DNA of 64,000 nucleotides from Gnetum montanum (Eukaryota > Streptophyta > Gnetopsida > Gnetales > Gnetaceae), in the NCBI GenBank assembly GCA_015680685.1, contig MNCI01022230.1, positions 42,326 through 106,325 on the forward strand, written 5' to 3'. The notes below the pieces were generated by a model. That model did no database searches and was not told where the DNA came from. It worked only from the letters and a program-made list of their open reading frames with translations. Shown one piece after another: positions 30,850 to 42,366 of the stretch. The translations under genes were made by a program, and so were the position numbers. Every line of letters begins with the position of its first letter. The first letter of the stretch is position 1.

Positions 30850-33800
30850 TCATGGGTTGTCTCTGTTTGCATCGTTTTCACCTTTCATTCCTGCATCATT
30901 TCCTGGTGCATCGCCTTCTCCTGCTTTGTCCCTTGCCAACTCTTCATTTCCTCCCTCTACAGGCAATGCACCCTCGTCTAGGGCCTACATCGTGGGAATG
31001 AAATGGTCAGCTAGGACAACAAATGCAAACTAGAATAGAGTATGAACATTAACACGGTGGAAAGCGGGCAACCTGAGAAGGGCCCACGTCCATCTTGAAT
31101 AGTAGCTGGTCTAAACAGAGCCTAAGGTGAAGCCAGACCTCCTCTATCATGATATCTACCCAATGCCTTTTTCTTGGTGCAGTATCTGCTGCAACAGCTC
31201 TCTCCCTTTCGACGGGTATCCACCTTGGTGGCCCTAGAGAAAAGGAGACGGTCACGGTCTCTCCCATGGGAAGGGCCATCTTCCAGTCAGGATACTTCGT
31301 GACGTTTACCTACTCTTTGAACCTAGCATAAGCCTTAGAAGTGTCGATGGCATTTATGAAAGCTTCATACGTAAATGCCTCCACAAAAGCATCTTCATAT
31401 AACTTACAATAGGTGGCGTTTTCCTGTTTATACATATGCTTATGGTTTATTTGGGTCTAATCCCATTCATAAACCTTGGTGCTAAAGTCTTTTAAATCCT
31501 GAAACTTATGTTCTAGTAGTCCCATCTACATCCATTGCTCTATTACTTTGTGGGTAGCCTTGACATTCTGATGCGTAACTGTCCAAAATCTGGTGTGTTC
31601 TACCACAGCCATGGACCAGTGCTTATTGCTAGTGTTGCGGGCTATGAGGAACTCATTCCTTGACTTGAGGTCCTCCACCTCGGCCCTTAGGTTAGCCTCC
31701 CTTTTCTCAGCCTTCTAGACCCATTTCCATAGGTCCTCGTTGACACACCTGCACTTCCACAGGGAGCGTGCCGAGTGCAAAGTGCATTTGCAAACCTTGT
31801 TGTATGCACAATGAGATACGTCGGAGACTTCCGGTGGAAATGTGGACACAACATTGACTTTGAAAGGTTTTGTCGAGTCCCATATGAGTTCAAAGGATAC
31901 CATGACACAAAGAACATACTAATTGCATTAGCATAGCATAAGTAGCAAATGTAAGAAATTTTAGCATAACAACACAAGAGAAAATAATATTACTACTTAC
32001 CTGCTTCCGGGTCCACTTGCTAAAGGCGGCTAATCATGTCATCAACAATCTCGTGCATAAACATGAACTTATCAGGGATTTCAACCCATGAATCCACGTG
32101 AACCAAAGAAGGTCTTGTAACATCAACAGTAGCACCTGTCCCATAACCAAACACATTAGCAATGATCAAAATGGACTACGATAAGGCAAACATGTTTCCA
32201 AACTCACCAACATCTGATTATAATCTCCCTTCTTGCTGACGCAAGATGATGGTGGTGGCCTGGCTAGAGGTTCCTACCAAGTCCCTATGGACCTCCTCTT
32301 CATGTGCTGGTGCTTTTCCCTTGAGGAGACCAGTGTCTTTTTTATTCAAGGGAGACTCCTCAGTAGGAGAATTCTCCCTAATAACAAGAGCCCCTGCCCT
32401 AGCTATAGGAGCTTCCTTCTTCTTGACTGAAGCCCCTCTCTCCAAAACTAGGACCTCTGTGCCTTTATTTGTTGTCCCCATATTAGGGGTTGACACCTCT
32501 TTGTCACCTTCTTCTTCTTCTTCTTCTTATTCTTCTTCTTCCTCTTCCAGCAAAGAAGTAAGTTTTCATTAGTTCAAAGCAAGTTAGCTCAAAGCAGGTG
32601 CTACGCTACGCTACATCGCCTAGCATAGCAAACATTAAGAAAATAAGCACTAAAAAAATGCTTACCAATGGGGGGTTTCATCCTCTATAGTTTAAGTCGT
32701 AGTCTTCACCCCTCCTCCTGCTCCACATGAAGGGTTTCCTTAGTTGGGGGAGGTCTCTTGTACCACAACTTGCTAGCCACAGTCTTAGCTATGAAATGTT
32801 TACCCCATGACATGCTACCATCCATGGTGGGGAGCATCTCTCCCACACTGTCCTGGCCATGAACATTGCGGGCCACTTGATCCTTAGTCATTATAGAAAA
32901 AAAATCTCCAACTATTTCTAGGGGACCTTAGGCTCGGGTAGTGCAAAAGACCTGGCAGATCCATGGTCTAGAAATCTGGTCGTGATCTTGCATGACCCAG
33001 ACTCCTTTTTGCTGAACTACCAGGAACTCCATGAAATGCTTAAGGTAGCCTATGTAAAAGGCGTAATGGATGTTGAAATGGGACTCTATTTTTGTATGGT
33101 CCCCAAGATCTTATTCTGCAAGCCTTTACATAGAGACTTGACCTAGTTGTAATGGGTCTCCTCCTCAACCTCATGCATGACCTAGGGCTGCTCAATCCCT
33201 AGGACATTTCCCTAGGTAAGTAGCTGGGGGAATGTGCAAGCATGAAAAGTATGGTAAACCTCCTTGGTTGGTCCTTCTTTAAGATTCTCCCTGGGGAGCC
33301 CCTTGCGCTCCTTAGTAAGTCCTAACCACTTTTGGATGTCCTCCTTCTAAAGGGTCAACTCCATCTTGGATTTTGATGCTATCAGAATGCCTTCAGCGGG
33401 GACACTAAAGAGGTCCACAAATAGCTGGTCATTGATGTCAATGACCACCCACACATCATGCATGCATAGGAAAAAGTGGATCACCTTGTTGAAAAATGAT
33501 TCGACCAAGGTGAGCATCTCAGCCACAGGAACATTTGGATTTGGAGCTAGGAATAGATCAATGAGCCCCGCCTTTTCGATGTTCTCGACCAGGGAGTCTG
33601 AAGCCCCAATGTCCAGCTAGCATTGGCTCATCTCTACTTCTCCATACTTGAAGTAAACATTCACTTGCTGTATCCCTGTGGTTACCATCGTCACCTCCTA
33701 GGGCTTCTTCGCCCCTGCATAGTTCCACAAAAATGTTTAGCAAAAAATGTAAAGAATTCAAAAATTGGAAAGACATGTAAACATGTGGCACTTACTGCTC

Positions 33801-35235
33801 AGCCTACCAGGTTGGTACAATAGTGGGAATGGTGGGAGTTCAACCCAAACTTGTTTGACCATGACTAGTTTGAAGGGTTTTACCCACTCCTCATCTAGCC
33901 AACCCTACCCCTTGCACAGATTATAGAGAGTAGAATATACACCTGGGTAGGTGTGGTATTCACCACCGCATTGACCGATCACACCTGCTTGCAGATTCTC
34001 AGCAGAAGAGAATTCTTGTAGGGCTATTTGTGTTGTGGTCAGCGGGTATGGTAGGTCATGAATCCCATCTTCGTTGATGAAGAATTTGGTGGCAAACACA
34101 TACCGTTAGCATTAGGCCAATATGGCTAGCATCGTACAAACACAGCAGAACAAGGTTGCAAAACTCACCCATCGCCACAATAGAGAGTTCCCTGAGGGTT
34201 CTGGAAGCACATCATCATAGAACATGTGAGGGAAAATGTGTTGAAATAGTGGTAGCAGCTGTACTCAGGCATCTCGCAGATCTAGAACAAGCGCCTTAAC
34301 CATGTTGGGCATTGACTAGATCCTTTTCCATGCCTGCTCATGATTGCCCCATCAATCAAAAACCTCAGAATGCCTCGACTTGCCCTAGGTAAAATGGCTT
34401 CTATTATGCTAAACGCCTCCTCCTCCCCCAGGTAGGAACAAATGATCACACTGAAGTGGTCAAGGAGGAATTGCAAGAAGCCCTGTGCCCCCTTCCTGAA
34501 CCACTTCCCATGCTCTCCCACACATATCTAGGGAGGAGGAGCATTGGCCACAGGTCTACCCACATGGCACAGGACCCCTCTAACTTCCAAAACAATCAGC
34601 CTGGGCCTCAGTCCCACCCTGCGCAACCCATCAACAAGTGTTAGTGTCATGCCTAAGCGCAATACACATAGCGTAGAAACACCTAGTGATTCATGCATAT
34701 GGCGTAGCATAACCCTCTTCCCGCACATAGCGTAGCAAGAACATAAAATTTTAGCATAGAAAAAAAGAAGAAGGTTTAGCATAGCAATAGAGCAGTTTAA
34801 AACATGCCCTAATAAAACATGTATGGCCTAGCCCTCCTAAGGATTCTATGTTACACCATTTGAAGGTCAAATAACCTAAACTGCCTAAGACAATCACTGC
34901 AGTGGTAGTTTAAGCGACCTTGCATGCAACTATGACGTAACGATTATGCATCTGCCATGACAAAAATGACAACATCAGCAATGCAGGGGAAAAAATGATG
35001 TGACAACAGAAAACACAAGTAGCCAAGGATAGGATGCAAAATGAAAGTAGAAAATTGCAGAAAACACAAAATTATAATAGGATTGTGAAAAGGGTAGAGG
35101 AAATATGCTAACCTACTGGGTCAACGACATGCTCCTCCACACCGCGACGTGCACTTGCATCGTGCACCCCATGGTTTTCCTTGCCTCCTCAACCTTTGCG
35201 AGGGCCAGATGAGTACATTCCTTCTTAGGAGGCAT
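30850..35235 (-). pseudogene. Antisense multi-exon gene with FCP1/NIF-like domain, Tat-B copy
   Basis: Second copy of the gene described at 14218-18637. Exons read from the alignment: 35235-35117, 34951 to about 34850, 34618-34169, about 34103-33800, 33714-32666, about 32555-32001, about 31895-31073, 30984-30850. Exon 3 (450 versus 449 nt), exon 5 (1049 versus 1052) and exon 8 (135 in both) hold their lengths. It starts MPPKKECTHLALAKVEEARK. Exon 3 has RLIVLEVRGVLCHVGRPVA, a stop, then FRKGAQGFLQFLLDHFSVII, IIEAILPRAS and MPEYSCYHYFNTF..NPQGTLY; exon 4 has FFINEDGIHD and SAENLQAGVIGQC. The exon 6 donor CAG/GTAAGT is perfect, while several others have decayed. It ends NRDNP, stop. Confidence 0.6.
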
Positions 35236-35385
35236 TGTCCAGCTTGCAGATTTTCCCTCTTCACTGTGAAAATTCGCCTTGCTGGTTGTCAGCACAATTA
35301 CTTCGTGCTTCGAAATCGCCTTGTGCTTCAATGTGGGCTCTACACTCTTACAGTGGAGAATGGAAAAACTACTAGGGTTTAACCC

Positions 35386-35395
35386 CTATTTATGG
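35386..35395 (-). promoter_or_regulatory. TATA box of the antisense gene, Tat-B
   Basis: CCATAAATAG on the minus strand, about 150 bp before the ATG at 35235, at the same offset and in the same context as in Tat-A. Confidence 0.55.
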
Positions 35396-36214
35396 CCGTA
35401 ATGACAAGATGGGAAAACTTGCCGTTCTATCTCTCCGATTAATGCAGACCGTGCCGTACAGTGTAGCATGCTCACCACGACATTGTAGCAATATTGACAT
35501 TAAAGCTTTGACACGCTTCAAGCCAACTGCTTGCTCTCCCGAAAATAAAAAATATATTTATTTTTGATTATGGGTCTGAAAAGACCTTAAACTAGAAATT
35601 CTAGCAATTTCAGTGTTAAGGGTCCAAAAAGACCTTAAACTAGCAATCCTAGCATAGCTGCATTTCTAATAATCTGTAGAGACCCTGAACTAGCAGTTTT
35701 GGCCTTGCTGGACGTTCATAGTTTGCAATGACATTAAACTAGAAATTCCATATTCTTACATGGGAAGTCTCGCATCTTCTCATAATTTTTCACTTTCACA
35801 TTAGTAATGTCACAATCTCTAGCAGTTTCGTGTCTTCATGTTAGTAGTTTGCATTTTCGCATTAACGGTTTTGCATTTCTCATACCCGCAATTTTCCGTT
35901 TCGCATACTACCAGTTTGCACGTTACAATTTTGCATGTACAATTTCGTAGTCCGCAATGACACTAAACTAGTAGCTTGGCATTCATATATTAATAGTTTC
36001 ATGGCTTCACACATTTGCACCTATAGTTTTACATTTTTAGCGGTTCTGCACTCTTATGCCTTAGTAGTCTGCCATGACCTTAAATTGGCAAAATTTTAAT
36101 CTTTACATCAATACACACCACAAGTTTCATCTCGTTGCTCCTTTGCAAATTTTCGTTATACACAATCTCTGCCAATAGATGCCTCTTAATTAGGCTTTTC
36201 TCTCGTGTTGGTAG
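35396..36214 (+). other. Non-coding interval before RT (Tat-B)
   Basis: Same make-up as 18800-19559: 'GACCTTAAACTAG' words at about 35585, 35632 and 35945 and T-rich 'TTTGCATTTC' words. Ends GCTTTTCTCTCGTGTTGGTAG, a pyrimidine-rich acceptor-like sequence, just before pol resumes. Confidence 0.5.
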
Positions 36215-37357
36215 GTTGAGCAAGAGATGGAAACCCATCACTACCTCTCCACGTCCTTAACGTTAGCAGGTCCACAGGGCAAGCTCATGAGATAGTGGAA
36301 CCCCAACATGATCAACTAGGGGCCGACCACAACTAGCACTATAGTAGCCATAGAAGCGTCTCTAGACTAGCCCGAGCATCTGGTCCAAGCCCTAGACTTA
36401 GAGGCTGGGGATGTAACTGAGGAACCTCTTTTTAAGATGCCTGTGACCACATCTACGGGAGAGATAAAAATGTTAAAACTCAGTTCCATCCTAGACACAT
36501 AGACACATAGCAACATAGCCAAGATTCCACAAGACAACATCAATGCCTTCGCATGGTCGTACAGTGACATGCCAGGTCTAGATCCACGGCTAATACAACA
36601 CAACATTGTCCTAGACCCATGCATGAAGGCAGTCAAGAAGAAGCCTAACAAAGTTAAGCCAGAAATTGCACTAGCCATGAGGGATGAAATCACTAAGCTA
36701 TACCAAGATGGTTTTATCCGTGTGGTTGACTATTTGGAATGGGTGTCCAAAATCATTATGGTTTCAAAGAAAATGGAAGGAATACAAATCTGTATAGAAT
36801 TCCGAGACTTGAACAAGGTAATGATCAAGGATGATTTTCCACTTCCAAGCATCGATCAACTCATCAACACCATAGGTAGTCATGCTCTACTATCCTTCAT
36901 GGATGGTTTCTCTAGATACAACCAAATCTGCATTAACCTAGAGAATCATTTGACAACAACCTTCATGACCCCATGGGGAACATTCTGTTACACCATGATG
37001 CCTTTCAGGCTCAAGAATGCTGGAGCAACCTACCAGTGAGCCATGACCTACATCTTCAGGCACTATATCCTAGAAACATTAAATGACTACATGGATGATA
37101 TAGCAGTCAAGTCCAAGGAGGCAGCTAATCATCCACATGATCTAGGGATAGTCCTCAAGTGCTACCAAATGCACGACTTACACCTTAATCCTAAGAAGTG
37201 TGTCTTCGGGGTGAAAACCAAATGCATGTTAGGGTTCATGGTATTGGAGGCTAGAATATGGGTGGACCCTGACAAAGTCAAGGCCATCATCAACTTGACA
37301 CCTCCTACAAACCTTAAGGAGTTACGTGGTTTGCAAGGTAGGATACAATTCATTTGA
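36215..37357 (+). pseudogene. pol: Tat-B reverse transcriptase
   Basis: Better preserved than in Tat-A: 36569-37039 is one 156-codon frame. It shows DNINAFAWSYSDMPGLDPRL, KVKPEIALAMRDEITKLYQ, a finger motif (ICIEFRDLNKVMIKDDFPLP), SFMDGFSRYNQICI and TPWGTFCYTMMPFRLKNAGA. After a stop at 37037 (CAG to TGA-type change) comes DYMDDIAVKSKEA with the active-site YMDD, then LHLNPKKCVFGVKTKCMLGF. Further stops lie upstream (36286, 36316, 36368 region). Confidence 0.88.
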
Positions 37358-37920
37358 AGGTTTATAGCAAGGTTGATTGACAAGTTACACCCCATGCAAC
37401 ATCTTCTAAAGAAGGGGGTTAACTTTGAGTGGACAACCTAGTGTCAATAGGCCTTTGATGACCCAAAGAAGGAGCTTTCACACCTCATAACTATGCATCC
37501 ACCACAAAGGGATAAGTTCTTCTTCATCTACCTCACCACCTTCGACACATCTATCATGGCACTGCTATGTCAGAAATGAGATGACAGTTTTGAGGTACTA
37601 GTGTATTACCTAAGCCACGCACTAATAGCGCATGAGGAGAAATACAATGAATTGGAGAGGAATTGCCTTGCCTTAGTATTCGCACTAAAAAGTGGAGGAA
37701 TTACCTATTTCGTAGTACAACCAATGTCATTTGCAAAAGCAACATACTCTGGGCTATCACAAAAAACCTATACGAAAGTAGCAGGATAACTTGATGGAAG
37801 GCAATGACCATAAAGTTTGATTTACACTATGTTAGCAATCATCGATGAAGGGTCAAGCCATAGCGACCTAGCTCACGGCCTTACCAGTCAACGACCAGGC
37901 AACCATAGACCTCGAATTCC
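37358..37920 (+). pseudogene. pol: Tat-B RNase H
   Basis: RNase H and connection region aligned with 20703-21300: FIARLIDKLHPMQHLLKKG, FFIYLTTFDTSIMALLC, VYYLSHALIAHEEKYNELER, CLALVFALK. One-base frameshift near 37690 and stops at 37438, 37447 and 37577. The catalytic Asp of the first motif is shifted to FDTS and is uncertain. Confidence 0.78.
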
Positions 37921-38420
37921 TAAATGAATATGTTAGCAATGTCAACATCATCCCATCTCATTTTGAAGCCACTTTACACTTCGATGGTGCCTCAACCACA
38001 CGAGGAGGTAGTGCCACTGCCATCATCACGTTCCCCTCTGGGAAAATGCATCCATCCACTTATCATTTGTGTTCCCTTGCACCAACAACGTGGCAGAATA
38101 CAAGGGATTACTTAGAGGCCTTCTAACTGCCCAAGCGTTGCACATACAACACTTGGCAATCTGCAAAGATTTACAATTAGTTTTGAATCAAATCACCGAA
38201 GTCTACGTGTGCAAGGTTATGCACCTGCAACCCTACTGTAACCTAGCAAAAACCCTGCTTAAGAAATTTGTAACCATAGATGAGCAACATGTGCCATGCA
38301 ACAAGAACACCATGGCAGATGCCCTAGCTACCCTTGTGTTAAACATTCCATCACATTCCCTGGAAAATCTGCCAACTTTGATTATCGAATGCGCAAAGCC
38401 TATCACTTAGCTGGAACACG
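37921..38420 (+). pseudogene. pol: Tat-B second (archaeal-type) RNase H
   Basis: Reads LHFDGASTTRGGSATAIITF, a frameshift near 38063, then FPCTNNVAEYKGLLRGLLTA, QALHIQHLAI, and LVLNQITEVYVC. The AEYEG Glu is now Lys and the GDS Asp region reads CKDLQ, so catalytic residues are lost. The C-terminal continuation ADALATLVLNIPSHSLENLP is clearer here than in Tat-A. Confidence 0.8.
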
Positions 38421-39127
38421 TGGCCTCTGTCAGCGCGGCGGATGCCCAAAAGTGGTACACCGACATTAAATCTTACCTGCAACATGGCAAACCCCCAGGT
38501 ACGGAAACTTGAACCTTCTATAACAATATAGAAATTAAGAAATCATTTTCCTTCCCCTATTATCTGCAAGCGAATGGATAGGCGGAGGCTACAAATAAGT
38601 CCATCATTAACTTGCTGAAGCAGATGCTTAACAATAGTAAGAGGCGATGGCACGAGAAAATCCTCTATGTTCTGTGGGCCTACCAAACGACGTGTAGGAC
38701 CACCACAAGTAAGACCCCTTACAGCCTTATTTATGGATTTGAAGCTATGTTGCCTCTTGAGTTGCAGGTACCATCACTCCGGATGATCCTATCTGACACC
38801 GTAAGTGAAGCCCATAACAATGAATCATGAACCATCAACCTCAACTCAATAAAGAAGGAGTGTGTGCAAACACGGAGATGCATCGAGCACTACCAAAGAA
38901 AGTAGTAGTAGAAGCACCATGCAGACCCACATCAGTGGCCAGTGCAGAAGGGAGACCTCGTACTCAAGGCCATTCATGAGCACGTGAGAAAATTCTCAGT
39001 CAACTAGAAAGGTTCTTACGTGGTCACTAAAGCCTTCGGGAATGGAGAAGTCAAGCTAGCATACATGGATGGAAATGAGTTTGCCAACCTAGTGAAGCAC
39101 TCATACCTCAAGCCATACTACGTCTGA
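38421..39127 (+). pseudogene. pol: Tat-B integrase, internal deletion
   Basis: The zinc domain and the first two catalytic segments are absent. Sequence equivalent to Tat-A 21830 ('CCCCCAGGT') joins near 38500 to sequence equivalent to 22405 ('ACGAAAACCTGAACC'), a loss of about 570 bp. What remains starts TFYNNIEIKKSFSFP, then AEATNKSIINLLKQMLNNSK, VLWAYQTTCRTT, TPYSLIYGFEAMLPLELQVP and the C-terminal KGDLVLKAIHEHVRKFSV through KPYYV, stop TGA at 39125-39127. Confidence 0.85.
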
Positions 39128-39130
39128 AGA

Positions 39131-39710
39131 ACAATGACACCAAGCACAATCTGTTACGACGATTAACTAGCAACAGCATCGAACAGCGTCTACAACGATG
39201 TTAAACTAGCGACACCAAGCACCATCCTCTACAATGATAAACTGGCAACAACATCAAGTAGCATCTGCAACGACGTTAAACTAGCAGCATCGAGCACTGT
39301 CCGCTACGACAATAAATTGGCAGTAGCATTGAATAGCGTCTGCAATGATGTTAAACTAGTGGCACCAAGCACTGTCCACTACAACGATAAACTGGCAGCA
39401 GCATCGATCAGTGTCTGCAACGATGTTAAACTAGCAGCATCGAGCACCATCGGCTACGATGATAAACTGGCAGCAGCATCGAACAACATCCTCAACGATG
39501 TTAAACTAGTGGCACTAAGCACCGTCCACTACGACGATAAACTAGTAGCAGCATCAAACAGCGTCTGTAACAATGTTAAACTAGCAGCATCGAGCATTGT
39601 CTGCTATGAAGTTAAACTATCATGTACGTTCTACTGGGACCTTAAACTAGCACGGTGATCCCCTGGGACCTTAAACCAGCACATGGTCTAGCAAGACCTT
39701 AAACTAGGTT
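39131..39710 (+). repeat. Short-period array after integrase (Tat-B)
   Basis: About a dozen ~43-bp units alternating 'GATGTTAAACTAG.AGCATCGAGCA' and 'GACGATAAACTGGCAGCAGCATC', forming dimers of about 87 bp. The 113-codon frame at 39317-39658 is this repeat in translation, with the amino acid words NDVKLAASS and YDDKLAAAS recurring. It ends with 'GGGACCTTAAACTAGCAC' units. Confidence 0.9.
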
Positions 39711-39938
39711 TGCATCACATCCCCAGTGTGCATCTATGCCAAGTATGCATCGAACAAGCATGAACGGTGCTGACGTGCGGGTGGGACATCGTAGCTCCAA
39801 AACGTAGTGCACGATGAAATGAGGATGCGATCCAGGACACACATGATGCCACCACCCTTGGCATCATGTTGACCCTCTAGAGATGTCATATGACATCACA
39901 CTGGCCCTCCATACCTACCGTCGCCACAGCCCATCACC

Positions 39939-40232
39939 ATGACAGTAGTTCCTTGGCTAGTTCCTGCAGCTAGAGTTCTAGAAGTATTGTGGCCTGGCCA
40001 CAATATTGTTACTCTCCAGTTCCCTACCAACACCTTAGCTTGCATGATGTTTAGCTATGCGGTAGCTGATCCCATAGCTGAACTGGGAATGCATGCCTTT
40101 GGCAAGGATTCCAGAGCATTCACACTCATAGCAACTCTTGGCACCTTCAAGGCTAGCTCCTCCATGTCGGTGCTAGCAAGGCCACTACTGGTCTTTCTAC
40201 TTTGGACACTATGTACTAGCATGAGTGTCTAA
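39939..40232 (+). CDS. Conserved 3' open segment, function unknown (Tat-B)
   Basis: A 97-codon frame aligned with 23600-23923: MTVVPWLVPAARVLEVLWPG, HNIVTLQ, VADPIAELGMHAFGKDSRAF and SSMSVLARPLL. Open in both elements although gag and pol are full of stops. A conserved minus-strand frame (40216-40419) also overlaps its end. No family recognised; the coding claim rests only on shared openness. Confidence 0.25.
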   Translation: MTVVPWLVPAARVLEVLWPGHNIVTLQFPTNTLACMMFSYAVADPIAELGMHAFGKDSRAFTLIATLGTFKASSSMSVLARPLLVFLLWTLCTSMSV

Positions 40233-40734
40233 GAGCTTTGACAATGTCTACAGCCAGCAAGACCTTTACCCTCACCAACCGTGGGTACGTCTTGCTACAA
40301 CAGCAAATTCTACAACATTGTAAATCGAGTGCCTCAACTAGCTTAGCTACTTCAGAGTGCAAATTCCATGACGTGCGTAACATAACTCGCCGTATGAAAA
40401 GTATTTTTAGGTAGGTCAAAACCCTTTGCAGATGTAACGCAACTCATCCTGTGAAGGAAATACCTGTACTACAAGAGGTTGAAGAACAATGCCAGCCAAA
40501 GATGAAAACATGAATGAGTCCCTCATGAGCACTCTGATGAGTGAATTTGCTAAACATCATCTTTTCTCTCTGCCTTAACCTCTGCAAAAACCAATGCAAC
40601 ACTCTCAAGCATACCTAAGAGATGTCCCGACAATCACCAAGTAGCAACATTAGCATTGCGCCTTCTATGGTGTTTCATTTTCTTTGTCAATGTCTCTCAA
40701 GCCCGTCCTCTAGAAGTCGACAAAGAGGGGTCAA
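40233..40734 (+). other. 3' untranslated region and polypurine tract (Tat-B)
   Basis: Aligns with 23924-24416. It ends GTCGACAAAGAGGGGTCAA, the polypurine tract before LTR4. Confidence 0.6.
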
Positions 40735-42327
40735 TGAATCACCCTAAAAAATTTGAAGTCATTCTCATTTCACCAGGCCTTGCGATCTATGTAGTGCTAC
40801 GATGGTTCTTCAGGAGGAGAATGCTCTGAACTCAGGACAGCGAGTTCGGAAAATTTTCTACTTTGGGTGAAAACAGGCTCTACAGATCATCCTGCCTATC
40901 CACCCAAGTAGGATGCCAACCCGACAACCTTCTCAGAAACAATGCACAGAGTTGATAGTGGTGCTCAGGATGCATGAAATAGTTCAAAAATTTTTCTAAG
41001 TTACAAAGTCTGCTACTCTACTCTACGCCTCGCTATGTAGCATAGCAAGCTTCAGAAAATGACTGCAGAACTTAGTGTTATGCTATGTTGTGCTATGTAG
41101 CATAGCACAGTGTAGTGAAAACTACATGATCAGTCCCCTCGCCCAACTTCAAGTTCTTCAACAATGTCTCTTTCCATCAAAAAGCGGTGGACCATGTCTG
41201 CTGCTACCCTACACTGAGCTACATGGCATAACAAGGTGTAGCAATTCTGTGGAAGTGACAGAAGGCAACTCAAAGGCAAGATCAATAGGGTCACGAGTTC
41301 CACAGTGTAGGAAGCAAAGTTCGTAGATTGAAAAATTTTTCGCAACTAGGATCGGTCGCTACGCTATGCTACGCTACATAGCATAGCATAGCGTAGAAAG
41401 TATGCAATACATATGTAGCAGAAGATACAACAAGATGCTACGCTACGCTTAGCATGGTACGCTATGAAGCACAAAAAAGCACGTGGGTGGTTATCTGACA
41501 TCAATGCACTTCACCTAATTGAACCATTGGCACATGTCTCGAAATGCTGATGGTGAAATTACGATGTGGCAAGCTCACAGTTACGGCATCGTAGGCTCGC
41601 ATTACAACAGTCATGCAAGTCCAACGGTCATGCGTGGCACATGCAGCACAAGCAAGTCAATGTGGGCCCAAGGAATGTGGCATCCAAACTACCCCTTTTG
41701 TGTGCCCTTTAGCCCTATAAATACCCCAACGAGCAACGCTCGAGAGGTTGGCTCTAGATATTTTTTTTAAAAAAAGCATTGTAACATTAAGCAGTGAACA
41801 TTGTAAGCTTTCTATTTGACACTGCAAATAGTTAGCATTTTCAGCTGGCATTTTTTTCTATTCCCTTTCTACCACCTTGGTAGAATTTTCACAGTGTCAG
41901 CTCCTGAGTCCACGCCAAAGCACATCACCATTTTGCTCTACACGCCCCAGTTACTCTCAGGATCTCTGCACTCCTCAACGCTGTGCAACCAACTATATCC
42001 ATCTTGATAGTGTAGGCTTGTAGCTTTGGAGTAGTGCATTTTTCTAACTACATTTCACTTTGTTTCCTACTTATTGCTATGTTTTACATTATTTTTTGCC
42101 TTATTTTCATTCAAGAATTACTTTGCGCTGCCGTTCCCGTTTTCAAACTATATGTTGCAAAAGGCTCTATAGACATCAACTAAGTCCCTGTTTGATCGAC
42201 CAGACCATTTAGGGTGCTCCATATCCACTCACACCCAGCACCACCCTCCCACGGATATGGGATTGAAACTGTTGCACCCGCCAACCCCTCGGTGTGTTTC
42301 TAGCCATCGACGTTTTCGGTCGCTACA
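40735..42327 (+). repeat. LTR4: 3' LTR of Tat-B
   Basis: Starts TGAATCACCC and ends GTCGCTACA, 1593 bp, the same length as its partner LTR1. TATAAATA at 41716-41723. GCTACGCTATGCTACG inverted repeats at 41350-41400. Followed by CCTTG, the target duplication. Open frames at 41075-42007 are LTR sequence. Confidence 0.9.
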
Positions 42328-42366
42328 CCTTGCCACTCATCAATAACTACTAGCACTACAAGTAAC

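Larger units (their letters stand above)
5573..42327 (+). mobile_element. Tat-B: Ty3/gypsy Tat/Ogre-type element (outer)
   Basis: Bounded by LTR1 (5573-7165) and LTR4 (40735-42327), both 1593 bp and both of the same sequence subtype. The target duplication is CCTCG at 5568-5572 and CCTTG at 42328-42332, one transition apart. The interior is 7166-7267 plus 26066-40734, split by Tat-A. Removing Tat-A gives about 18.0 kb. Order: leader repeats, gag, PR, antisense gene, RT, RNase H, archaeal-type RNase H, integrase (partly deleted), array, 3' open segment. The second RNase H, the size and the long PR-RT interval place it in the Tat/Ogre group. Confidence 0.88.
3147..42360 (+). mobile_element. LTR-X retrotransposon, interrupted by Tat-B
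   Basis: The 19 bases at 3147 match the start of the LTR at 4681 at 18 of 19 positions. The 3' LTR is interrupted at 5572 by Tat-B and would end in CACTACA at 42360. A candidate target duplication is GTAAC at 3142-3146 and 42362-42366, one base off exact abutment. The 5' LTR is not otherwise recognisable: after 19 bases the sequence at 3166 no longer resembles the 3' LTR, so the 5' end is rearranged or belongs to a related subfamily. Between lie AT-rich DNA (3166-3960) and a broken reading frame (4080-4500). Confidence 0.5.

Noticed and set aside
39317-39658. 113-codon frame (and 105-codon frame at 23041-23358) as a repeat protein gene
   Set aside because: It is the ~43-bp non-coding array after integrase; period 14-15 codons, no start context, located in the 3' region.
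7268-42327. LTR2-A-LTR3-B-LTR4 as a tandem array sharing LTRs by unequal recombination
   Set aside because: LTRs pair as 2 with 3 and 1 with 4, each pair has its own target-site duplication, and the interior of B is continuous across Tat-A.
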